Shown here: positions 44,295-51,744 of the stretch, one piece after another
Numbering within the stretch: position 1 is the first letter of the stretch
How the letters are laid out: each line of letters begins with the position of its first letter
Assembly (NCBI GenBank): GCA_037481715.1
Contig: JBBFLD010000008.1
Span: 1 to 64,000 of the forward strand
Source: Rosettibacter sp037481715
GTDB taxonomy: Bacteria; Bacteroidota; Ignavibacteria; Ignavibacteriales; Melioribacteraceae
Direction of reading: 5' to 3'
Length of the DNA stretch: 64,000 nt
Notes under the pieces: generated by a model
Told to the model about the DNA's origin: nothing
Database searches by the model: none
The model's input: only the letters and a program-made list of their open reading frames with translations
Made by a program: the position numbers and the translations under genes

Positions 44295-44345
44295 GGGAGT
44301 AACTCAGTTGCTTGTCCGCCTCTGGCGGAGCAGAGTCACTTCCCC
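44295..44345 (+). pseudogene. Decayed 5' copy of tRNA-Gly with palindrome insertion (copy A)
   Basis: GGGAGTAACTCAGTTG matches bases 3-18 of the intact tRNA-Gly at 44484; a CTTGTCCGCC-TCT-GGCGG insertion then sits in the D-loop, followed by AGCAGAGTCAC as in the tRNA, and the match ends in TTCCCC. Anticodon stem, T-arm and 3' acceptor strand are missing, so it cannot be a functional tRNA. It is the first of three tandem units about 95 bases long. Confidence 0.8.
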
Positions 44346-44388
44346 GAATAATTTGTTCATTCTAATTTTGATATTCTAAAAAAAATAA

Positions 44389-44440
44389 GCGGGAGTAACT
44401 CAGTTGCTTGTCCGCCTCTGGCGGAGCGAGTCACTTCCCG
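44389..44440 (+). pseudogene. Decayed 5' copy of tRNA-Gly with palindrome insertion (copy B)
   Basis: GCGGGAGTAACTCAGTTG is identical to the first 18 bases of the tRNA-Gly 95 bases downstream. The same D-loop insertion with CCGCC-TCT-GGCGG (44412-44424) follows, then GAGTCACTTCCCG and an AT-rich tail. The tail (AATAATTTGTTCATTCT and onward) is shared nearly base for base with copy A, so insertion preceded the duplication of A and B. Confidence 0.8.
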
Positions 44441-44483
44441 AATAATTTGTTCATTCTAATTTTGATATTCTAAAAAAAAATAA

Positions 44484-44559
44484 GCGGGAGTAACTCAGTT
44501 GGCAGAGTCACAGCCTTCCAAGCTGTTGGTCGCGGGTTCGAGTCCCGTCTCCCGCTCCA
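44484..44559 (+). tRNA. tRNA-Gly (anticodon TCC)
   Basis: Intact cloverleaf: acceptor GCGGGAG with CTCCCGC, anticodon stem ACAGC-CTTCCAA-GCTGT giving TCC, and T-arm GCGGG-TTCGAGT-CCCGT. The discriminator is T at 44556 and CCA is encoded (44557-44559), unlike the other tRNAs of the window. Two truncated copies of its 5' part lie directly upstream. rpmG follows 22 bases later. Confidence 0.94.
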
Positions 44560-44580
44560 ATTTATTTAAGAGGATTTATA

Positions 44581-44748
44581 ATGGCAAAATCTAAAAATGT
44601 AAGACAGATTATTACTCTTGAGAGTTCTGCTGGAACTGGTTATCGCTACACTACAACGAAAAATAAAAGAAATCACCCCGGTCGTGTAGAATACAAAAAG
44701 TATGACCCAATAGTAAGAAAGCATGTAATTTTTAAGGAAACTAAATAA
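44581..44748 (+). CDS. rpmG: 50S ribosomal protein L33
   Basis: 55 residues, starting MAKSKNVRQIITLESSAGTG and containing YTTTKNKRNHPGRVEYKKYDP. The family's usual CxxC zinc pairs are absent, so this is the zinc-independent (C-minus) form. Such paralogues are often favoured under zinc limitation, but whether another copy exists cannot be seen here. AGAGGA precedes the ATG. It sits between tRNA-Gly and tRNA-Trp, the standard neighbourhood upstream of secE. Confidence 0.95.
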   Translation: MAKSKNVRQIITLESSAGTGYRYTTTKNKRNHPGRVEYKKYDPIVRKHVIFKETK

Positions 44749-44750
44749 AC

Positions 44751-44823
<73 letters not shown>

Positions 44824-44843
44824 CAATCAAAAAAAATAATTCT

Positions 44844-45026
44844 ATGAAAGAAAAAATTATCAATTTTGTAAACGATGTTGTCAAAGAGATGAAGAAGGTT
44901 ACCTGGCCTTCTAAAGAAGAACTAAAAGAATCAACTACAATTGTTATTGTTGTTTGTCTTATTCTTGCTTTGTTTACTTATATTATAGATATGAGTATTA
45001 GTCAAATATTTAAAGGGATTTTTTAA
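44844..45026 (+). CDS. secE: Preprotein translocase subunit SecE
   Basis: 60-residue single-span SecE, the small essential clamp of the SecYEG channel. The amphipathic helix with EMKKVTWPSKEEL is diagnostic and is followed by one membrane helix (TIVIVVCLILALFTYII). The short form without extra helices is the common one outside enterobacteria. nusG begins directly after its stop codon. Confidence 0.95.
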   Translation: MKEKIINFVNDVVKEMKKVTWPSKEELKESTTIVIVVCLILALFTYIIDMSISQIFKGIF

Positions 45027-45572
45027 TTGGAATCTGGAAACGGTAAATGGTATGTAGTTCGTACTTTTTCGGGACATGAAAACAAAGTAAAAACGTTAAT
45101 CGAAAATGAACTAAAAGATAATGAAGAATTACGCTCTCGAATTTTTGAAGTTTTAGTTCCAACCGAAAAAGTACTTGAAATTAAGGATGGAAAAAAGAAA
45201 ACAAAGAAGAAAAACTTTTTCCCAGGGTATATTTTAATTTGTGCAGACTTGGATTTGAAAGTAAAAGATTTTATACTAAATACTCCTTCTGTAATGGGAT
45301 TTTTGGGTAATCCTAAAAATCCATTACCATTACTCCCTGATGAAGTTAAAAGAATTGTTGGAAGAATTTCTCAGGGTGAGGAAGCAGAAAGAACAGAAAC
45401 GGTATTTCGTGCAGGTGATTTTGTTAAAATTATTGATGGACCATTCAATAACTTTTCTGGTGTTGTTGAAGAAGTAAATGAAGAAAAAATGAAAATCAAA
45501 GTTATGGTTTCGATATTTGGAAGAAAAACACCTGTCGAAATTGATTTTGTACAAGCTGAATTAGAGAAATAA
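45027..45572 (+). CDS. nusG: Transcription antitermination factor NusG
   Basis: 181 residues: NGN domain (KWYVVRTFSGHENKVKTLIENEL, FFPGYILI) and a C-terminal KOW domain (GDFVKIIDGPFNNFSGVVEEV). It binds RNA polymerase to suppress pausing and links it to ribosome or Rho. The start is a TTG immediately after the secE TAA, with AAAGGGA inside the end of secE as the likely ribosome site, so the two are translationally coupled. Confidence 0.95.
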   Translation: MESGNGKWYVVRTFSGHENKVKTLIENELKDNEELRSRIFEVLVPTEKVLEIKDGKKKTKKKNFFPGYILICADLDLKVKDFILNTPSVMGFLGNPKNPLPLLPDEVKRIVGRISQGEEAERTETVFRAGDFVKIIDGPFNNFSGVVEEVNEEKMKIKVMVSIFGRKTPVEIDFVQAELEK

Positions 45573-45589
45573 ATTATTAGGTTAAAATT

Positions 45590-46015
45590 ATGGCAAAGAA
45601 AATAGAAGGTTATATTAAACTTCAGATACCAGGTGGACAAGCTAATCCTTCACCTCCAGTTGGACCTGCATTAGGTCAAAAAGGTGTTAATATCATGGAG
45701 TTCTGTAAACAATTTAATGCAAGAACTGCAGATAAACAAGGATTAATTATTCCTGTTGTTATTACTGTCTATTCTGATAAATCATTTACATTTATCACAA
45801 AAACACCACCTGCTGCTGTTTTATTAAAGAAAGCTCTAAAAATAGAAAAAGGTTCTCCAGAACCAAATAAAACTAAGGTTGGAAAAATTACAAAAGAGCA
45901 ACTTAGAGAAATAGCACAATTAAAAATGCCAGATTTGAATGCTCATGATATTGAACATGCTATGAGTATGATTGCTGGCACAGCTCGTAGTATGGGAATT
46001 ACAGTTGAAGAATAA
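45590..46015 (+). CDS. rplK: 50S ribosomal protein L11
   Basis: 141 residues, with KLQIPGGQANPSPPVGPALG and the GVNIMEFCKQFNART start of the family, and GTARSMGI near the end. It forms the GTPase-associated stalk base on 23S rRNA. It lies 17 bases after nusG and 17 before rplA in the classic L11 operon. Confidence 0.97.
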   Translation: MAKKIEGYIKLQIPGGQANPSPPVGPALGQKGVNIMEFCKQFNARTADKQGLIIPVVITVYSDKSFTFITKTPPAAVLLKKALKIEKGSPEPNKTKVGKITKEQLREIAQLKMPDLNAHDIEHAMSMIAGTARSMGITVEE

Positions 46016-46032
46016 AATAATGGTATAATAAA

Positions 46033-46734
46033 ATGAAAGTATCAAAAAGAGTTCAAGCAATAAGAAAGAATGTAGATACCAAAAAAGAATATACAATTGA
46101 AGAAGCGATTAAAGTTCTTAAAGAAAATTCAAAAGTAAAGTTTACAGAATCGCTTGATTGTGCTGTTCGTCTTGGTGTTGACCCACGCCATGCTGACCAG
46201 ATGGTAAGAGGTACTGTATCTTTGCCTCATGGAACAGGTAAGCAGGTTAGAGTTCTTGTAATCGCTAAAGGTTCTTTGGCAGAAGAAGCTTTGAAAGCAG
46301 GTGCAGAGTATGCAGGATTCGAAGAATATCTTGAAAAAATTAAAAATGGCTGGGCAGATGTTGATGTCATTATTGCAACTCCTGATACAATGGGAGAAGT
46401 TGGAAAACTTGGTCGTGTTCTTGGTCCTAAAGGATTAATGCCAAATCCTAAGAGCGGAACAGTTACTCAAGATGTTGCAAAAGCTGTAAAAGAAGTAAAG
46501 GCTGGTAAAATAGAATTTCGCGTAGAAAAAGCTGGAATTGTTCATGCATCTTTGGGTAAATTAAATTTCACTGTTGAACAATTAGCAGAAAATGTAAGAA
46601 CATTTTTACAGACAATTGTTAAACTAAAACCAGCTTCGGCTAAAGGTCAATACATTAAAAGTATTTACCTTTCTTCTACAATGGGACCAGGATTAAAAAT
46701 AACTAAAGACGAAGCAGCCCTAGCTACTAAATAA
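46033..46734 (+). CDS. rplA: 50S ribosomal protein L1
   Basis: 233 residues of the L1 stalk protein, which helps release of E-site tRNA and can repress the L11 operon by binding its mRNA. GVDPRHADQMVRGTVSLPHGTGK and GKLGRVLGPKGLMPNPKSGTV are characteristic. A structured 128-base spacer separates it from rplJ. Confidence 0.97.
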   Translation: MKVSKRVQAIRKNVDTKKEYTIEEAIKVLKENSKVKFTESLDCAVRLGVDPRHADQMVRGTVSLPHGTGKQVRVLVIAKGSLAEEALKAGAEYAGFEEYLEKIKNGWADVDVIIATPDTMGEVGKLGRVLGPKGLMPNPKSGTVTQDVAKAVKEVKAGKIEFRVEKAGIVHASLGKLNFTVEQLAENVRTFLQTIVKLKPASAKGQYIKSIYLSSTMGPGLKITKDEAALATK

Positions 46735-46740
46735 AAATTA

Positions 46741-46858
46741 CGCACTCTGCCTTGATTTAGCTTTGCTATTTCAAGGTTACAAGTCTATGGCTGTTAAATT
46801 AGTCTTAGACTCAAAATGCTTCAAAGCCGAACAGTTGTTCTAATAACTGATACGGGAG
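46741..46858 (+). promoter_or_regulatory. L10 leader (autoregulatory mRNA element)
   Basis: The 128-base gap between rplA and rplJ folds into several stems. CCTTGA (46750-46755) pairs with TCAAGG (46771-46776), continued inside by TAGC with GCTA across a TTT loop; AGTCTA near 46782 pairs with TAGACT (46806-46811); and CAGTT pairs with AACTG before the rplJ ribosome site. Position and shape match the L10 leader, where excess L10-L12 complex binds and represses rplJL. Confidence 0.8.
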
Positions 46859-46862
46859 AATA

Positions 46863-47384
46863 ATGAAAAAAGCTAAAAAAGTAGAAGTACTGGAACAGAT
46901 TAAAGAACTTGTAAAAGATTCTTCAGCAATGTTTCTTGTTGATTATAAAGGTGTAAACGTTGCTGATATCAATAAACTCCGTGCAAATTTCAAAAAGGAA
47001 GGAGTTACTTACAAAGTCTTTAAAAATACTTTATTAAGAAAAGCCCTCGAAGAAATCGGAGGGTACGATAAATTATATGACCATCTTACTGGGATGACAG
47101 GTGTAGCATTTGCAAAAGATAATTTTGTTGCACCTGCAAAAATCATTAAAAAATATTTTGATGAAACCGGCAAATTTGCTTTCAAAGGATGCTATCTTGA
47201 ATCAACATATTATGGGTCTGACCAGTTAGATACAATTGCTTCGATGCCAACAAAGGAAGAAATTATTGCCGGTATAATTGGAAGTATTGCTTCGCCATCG
47301 TCTGGTATTGTTGGAGCAATTAATGCTGTAATGAGAGATTTAGTAAGTGATATTGATGAAATCTCAAAGAAAAAAGCAGCTTAA
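46863..47384 (+). CDS. rplJ: 50S ribosomal protein L10
   Basis: 173-residue stalk protein that anchors L7/L12 dimers. MFLVDYKGVNVADINKLR and YKVFKNTLLRKAL are typical; the C-terminal helix binding L12 is present. GGGAG stands 5 bases before the ATG at the end of the L10 leader. rplL follows after 38 bases. Confidence 0.97.
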   Translation: MKKAKKVEVLEQIKELVKDSSAMFLVDYKGVNVADINKLRANFKKEGVTYKVFKNTLLRKALEEIGGYDKLYDHLTGMTGVAFAKDNFVAPAKIIKKYFDETGKFAFKGCYLESTYYGSDQLDTIASMPTKEEIIAGIIGSIASPSSGIVGAINAVMRDLVSDIDEISKKKAA

Positions 47385-47422
47385 AATATTTTTAGGAAAA
47401 ATTAATTAATAGGAGAAATAAA

Positions 47423-47803
47423 ATGTCAGAAAAAGTTGCAGAAATTGTAGAAAAAATTAAAGCTCTTACTTTAGTAGAAGCCGCAGAATTAAAGAAAGCA
47501 TTAGAAGATGAATTTGGAGTTACTGCAGCAGCTCCTGTTGTAATGGCTGGCGCTCCAGCTGCTGGTGCTGCAGCTGCACCTGCTGAAGAGAAAACTGAAT
47601 TTGATGTTATTCTCGAAAATGCTGGTGCAACTAAAATCAATGTAATTAAAGTTGTTCGTGCACATACAGGACTTGGATTAAAAGAAGCAAAAGATTTAGT
47701 TGACGGTGCACCAAAACCAGTTAAAGAAGGTGTATCTAAAGAAGAAGCAGAAAAGATTAAGAAAGAATTAGAAGAAGCTGGCGCTACTGTAACAATTAAG
47801 TAA
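47423..47803 (+). CDS. rplL: 50S ribosomal protein L7/L12
   Basis: 126 residues: N-terminal dimerisation helix (IVEKIKALTLVEAAELKKALEDEFG), an Ala-rich hinge (GAPAAGAAAAPAEEK) and the C-terminal factor-binding domain (KINVIKVVRAHTGLGLKEAKDLV). It recruits translation GTPases. The ribosome site AGGAG is strong, as expected for a multicopy protein. A hairpin separates it from rpoB. Confidence 0.97.
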   Translation: MSEKVAEIVEKIKALTLVEAAELKKALEDEFGVTAAAPVVMAGAPAAGAAAAPAEEKTEFDVILENAGATKINVIKVVRAHTGLGLKEAKDLVDGAPKPVKEGVSKEEAEKIKKELEEAGATVTIK

Positions 47804-47835
47804 AAATCTTTTTCAATAATTATTTGAAAAATCTG

Positions 47836-47872
47836 AAGTGGTAAAATGGAAATTCCGTTTTACCACTTTCTT
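47836..47872 (+). terminator. Attenuating terminator between rplL and rpoB
   Basis: AAGTGGTAAAATGG (47836-47849) pairs with CCGTTTTACCACTT (47855-47868), 14 pairs with one G-T wobble and a 5-base loop, then TCTTT. Partial termination here is the classical way to lower rpoBC output relative to rplJL. Confidence 0.75.
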
Positions 47873-47919
47873 TCATTATAAAAATGAAAGAATTTAATAA
47901 AATCATTGGAGGTTAGGCT

Positions 47920-50900
47920 TTGGAAAAACAAAAAATTAATAAAAGTACGGGTAGAATTTCGTTTGCGAAGATTACTAATGCGATGAAGGTGCCAGATTTA
48001 TTGAATATTCAGCTTGAATCATTTGAAGAATTCCTGCAAGCAAAAGTGCCGCCTTCACAGCGAGAAAACAAAGGATTGCAGGCTGTATTTAATCAGAACT
48101 TCCCGATTCTTGACAATAAAGAATTTTATCGCCTCGATTTTATTGAATATTACATTGAAAAACCTCGCTTTTCAATAGCAGAATGTGAAGAAAGAGGTTT
48201 AACTTATTCAGCACCATTAAAAGCAAAACTTCGCCTTTCTACAAAAGATGATGAAACAGGCGAATACATCAATACAGTAGAACAGGAAGTTTATCTTGGT
48301 AACCTTCCTTATATGACAGAAAGAGGAACTTTCATAATTAATGGTGCAGAAAGAGTAATTGTTAGTCAATTGCATCGTTCTCCTGGAGTTGCTTTTGCTC
48401 AAACATTTCATCCAAATGGAACACCAATTTATTCTGCAAGAATAATTCCATTTAAAGGTTCATGGGTAGAGTTTGCAACCGATATAAATAATGTTTTATA
48501 TGTTTATATCGACCGCAGAAAAAAGTTTCCATCTACAACATTACTTAGAGCATTAGGTTACGAAACCGATGAACAAATTCTTAACTTGTTTGATTTAATC
48601 GAAGAAGTACCCGTTAAACATTTGGATGCAGAAAAACATTCTGGAAGAATTGCTGCTAATGATGTAATTGATTTGCAAACAGGTGAAATTTATGTTTCTA
48701 AAGATGGTCAACTTACAGAAGAAATTATTGATAATATTAAAAAATCATCTCTTCAAAAAATACAATTAATCAGTGCAGAAACATCCTACGATCAGGATTT
48801 AATCATAAATACTCTTAAAAAAGATACATCTAAAACTAAGGAAGAAGCTCTCTATGCAATTTATCGTCAGCTTCGTTCAGGAGAAGCTCCAGATTTAGAA
48901 ACTGCAATAGCTTTACTCGATAAATTATTCTTCAATGATAAACGATATGACCTTGGTGAAGTTGGACGCTTTAGAATGAATGATAAGTTGGGTCTTAATG
49001 TTGACGAAAATATTCATGTTCTTACTGTTGAAGATATTATTGCTATTATGAAAAATATCATCATGCTCAAAAATGGAAATGTGAGCGTTGATGATATTGA
49101 CCACCTTGGAAATAGAAGAGTAAGAACTGTAGGCGAACAGTTAATGCAGCAATATAATGTTGGTCTTGCAAGAATGGCGCGCACAATTAAAGAAAGAATG
49201 AATATGCGTGATAACGAAAATATGCAGCCGCAGGATTTAGTAAATGCAAGAACCATAAGCAGTGTAATTAATGCATTCTTTGGTACAAACCAGCTCTCGC
49301 AATTTATGGATCAAACCAATCCACTTTCAGAGTTAACTCACAAAAGAAGAATTTCTGCATTAGGTCCAGGTGGATTAACTCGTGAAAGAGCAGGATTCGA
49401 AGTGCGCGACGTTCATCATTCACATTATGGAAGACTTTGTCCAATCGAAACCCCAGAAGGTCCAAACATTGGTCTTATATCTTCACTTACCATTTATGCA
49501 CGCGTCAATCAATATGGATTCTTAGAAACACCATATAGAAAAGTTAAAGACGGAAGAGTAACAAATACAATTGAATATTTAAGTGCCGATCAGGAAGATG
49601 AATACATAATTGCTCAAGCAAATGCTCCACTTGATGAACAGGGAAGATTTGTTCTTGATAGAGTAAAATGTCGTCATAAAGGAGAATTCCCGATTGTTCC
49701 TCCTTCCGAAGTTGATTACATGGATGTTGCACCTGCACAAATTGTAAGTGCAGCAGCAGCGTTAATTCCATTCCTCGAACACGATGATGCAAACCGTGCT
49801 CTGATGGGTTCTAACATGCAGCGTCAAGCTGTTCCTCTTTTAGTTCCTGAAGCTCCAATTGTTGGAACAGGAATGGAATATAAAGTGGCAAGAGATTCAC
49901 GACTTCTTATTTTGGCAGAAGATGATGGCGTTGTTGAATATGCAGATGCAAGAAAAATTATTGTAAGATATGATGTTAATCTCGATTCAGAAGAAGCACT
50001 TGTTAGCTTTGATGATGAAAGAAGAGTTGAATATAACTTAACAAAATTTGCAGGCACAAATCAGGAAACATGTTTTACACAGCGTCCAGTTGTATTTACG
50101 GGTCAGAAAGTTAAAAAAGGTGATGTTCTTGCTGATGGTCCATCTATGGATAAAGGTGAACTCGCACTTGGAAGAAATATCTCAGTTGCATTCATGCCAT
50201 GGAACGGATATAACTTTGAAGATGCTATTGTTATTAGCGAAAGATTAGTATCCGAAGATGTCTTTACATCAATTCATATTGAAGAATTTGAATTACAAGT
50301 AAGAGAAACAAAACGAGGTGAAGAAGAATTAACAAGAGATATTCCAAATGTAAGCGAAGAAGCAACTAAAGATTTAGATGAAAATGGAATTGTTCGTGAA
50401 GGTGCAGAAGTAAAAGAAGGCGATATATTAATTGGAAAGATTACACCAAAAGGTGAATCAGATCCGACACCAGAAGAAAAATTGCTCAAAGCAATTTTTG
50501 GAGATAAAGCTGGTGATGTGAAAGATGCATCATTGAAAGCACCTCCGGGATTAAAAGGTGTTGTAATAAAAACTCGATTATTTAGCAGAAAGAAAAAAGA
50601 TGCTGAAGCAAAGAAACTCGAGAAAAAACAGTTAGATGAATTAGAAAATACATATAAAAAACAACAAGAAAATTATTATAAAAAACTTGTTGAAAAATTA
50701 ACAAAGATAACTTTAGGTAAAACTACAACCGGAATACGTGACCTTGATGGTACGGTAGTTTTAAGAAGTGGAACTGTAATTAAAGAATCAACTTTTGCTG
50801 ATATCGATGATGTAACAAAACTTGATTATACAAAAGATTGGTTCGAAAGAAAAAATACAAATGAATTAATTAGAAAATTATATTCTAACTATTTCAAAAT

Positions 50901-51699
50901 TGTAGCTGAAATTGAAGAAAATTATAAGAGAGAAAAACTAAAAATTCAATCAGGTGATGAACTGCCTCCTGGAATTACCCAGCTTGCTAAAGTTTATGTT
51001 GCTAAGAAAAGAAAAATTCAAGTTGGCGATAAAATGGCAGGACGACATGGTAACAAAGGCGTCGTTGCTAAAGTTGTTCCAGTTGAAGATATGCCATATC
51101 ATGAAGACGGAACACCTGTTGATATTGTATTAAATCCACTTGGAGTTCCTTCTCGTATGAATCTTGGCCAACTTTATGAAACAGCTCTAGGCTGGGTTGG
51201 AAAGAAATTAGGAGTAAAATTTGAAACCCCAATTTTTGATGGTGCAGGTGTTAAAGATGTTGAAGAATGGCTAAAGAAAGCTGAACTTGATGAAGGTAGC
51301 AAAACTTGGCTTTATGATGGAAGAACAGGTGAAAGATTCCATCAAAAAGTTACTTGTGGATACATCTACATGATGAAACTTGGTCATATGGTCGACGACA
51401 AAATTCATGCTCGCTCAATTGGACCATACTCATTAATTACACAACAACCACTTGGTGGAAAAGCTCAGTTTGGTGGACAAAGATTTGGTGAAATGGAAGT
51501 TTGGGCTCTCGAAGGTTATGGCGCAGCTCATACATTACAGGAAATCTTAACGGTTAAAAGCGACGATGTTGCAGGAAGAGCTAAGACTTATGAGGCAATT
51601 GTTAAAGGTGAAAATATTCCGGAACCAAATGTTCCAGAAGCCTTTAACGTAATGATTAAAGAACTTCAAGGTTTAGGCCTTGAGATTAAAATTAATTAA
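47920..51699 (+). CDS. rpoB: RNA polymerase subunit beta
   Basis: 1259 residues, the FCB-group length. The rifampicin-pocket region reads FFGTNQLSQFMDQTNPLSEL, then HKRRISALGPGGLTRERAG, with wild-type-looking residues. The conserved GYNFEDAIVISERLV, MAGRHGNKGVVAKV with its catalytic-region lysine, and GGKAQFGGQRFGEMEVWALE are present. The start is a TTG with GGAGG 7 bases upstream. rpoC follows after 45 bases containing a GC-rich mini-palindrome. Confidence 0.98.
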   Translation: MEKQKINKSTGRISFAKITNAMKVPDLLNIQLESFEEFLQAKVPPSQRENKGLQAVFNQNFPILDNKEFYRLDFIEYYIEKPRFSIAECEERGLTYSAPLKAKLRLSTKDDETGEYINTVEQEVYLGNLPYMTERGTFIINGAERVIVSQLHRSPGVAFAQTFHPNGTPIYSARIIPFKGSWVEFATDINNVLYVYIDRRKKFPSTTLLRALGYETDEQILNLFDLIEEVPVKHLDAEKHSGRIAANDVIDLQTGEIYVSKDGQLTEEIIDNIKKSSLQKIQLISAETSYDQDLIINTLKKDTSKTKEEALYAIYRQLRSGEAPDLETAIALLDKLFFNDKRYDLGEVGRFRMNDKLGLNVDENIHVLTVEDIIAIMKNIIMLKNGNVSVDDIDHLGNRRVRTVGEQLMQQYNVGLARMARTIKERMNMRDNENMQPQDLVNARTISSVINAFFGTNQLSQFMDQTNPLSELTHKRRISALGPGGLTRERAGFEVRDVHHSHYGRLCPIETPEGPNIGLISSLTIYARVNQYGFLETPYRKVKDGRVTNTIEYLSADQEDEYIIAQANAPLDEQGRFVLDRVKCRHKGEFPIVPPSEVDYMDVAPAQIVSAAAALIPFLEHDDANRALMGSNMQRQAVPLLVPEAPIVGTGMEYKVARDSRLLILAEDDGVVEYADARKIIVRYDVNLDSEEALVSFDDERRVEYNLTKFAGTNQETCFTQRPVVFTGQKVKKGDVLADGPSMDKGELALGRNISVAFMPWNGYNFEDAIVISERLVSEDVFTSIHIEEFELQVRETKRGEEELTRDIPNVSEEATKDLDENGIVREGAEVKEGDILIGKITPKGESDPTPEEKLLKAIFGDKAGDVKDASLKAPPGLKGVVIKTRLFSRKKKDAEAKKLEKKQLDELENTYKKQQENYYKKLVEKLTKITLGKTTTGIRDLDGTVVLRSGTVIKESTFADIDDVTKLDYTKDWFERKNTNELIRKLYSNYFKIVAEIEENYKREKLKIQSGDELPPGITQLAKVYVAKKRKIQVGDKMAGRHGNKGVVAKVVPVEDMPYHEDGTPVDIVLNPLGVPSRMNLGQLYETALGWVGKKLGVKFETPIFDGAGVKDVEEWLKKAELDEGSKTWLYDGRTGERFHQKVTCGYIYMMKLGHMVDDKIHARSIGPYSLITQQPLGGKAQFGGQRFGEMEVWALEGYGAAHTLQEILTVKSDDVAGRAKTYEAIVKGENIPEPNVPEAFNVMIKELQGLGLEIKIN

Positions 51700-51709
51700 C
51701 CGTAAGAAA

Positions 51710-51721
51710 CCGCTTTGGCGG
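51710..51721. repeat. GC-rich mini-palindrome between rpoB and rpoC
   Basis: CCGC-TTTG-GCGG lies in the 45-base spacer. It is one base short of CCGCC-TTT-GGCGG, the reverse complement of the CCGCC-AAA-GGCGG palindrome in the nuoG-nuoH repeats, in otherwise AT-rich sequence. It may be an RNA hairpin in the rpoBC message or a remnant of the dispersed repeat. Confidence 0.5.
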
Positions 51722-51744
51722 ATAATAATTTAAGGAGAATAATT

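Noticed and set aside
44295..44440. Two additional functional tRNA-Gly genes
   Set aside because: Both copies lack the anticodon arm, T-arm and 3' acceptor strand and have an insertion in the D-loop.
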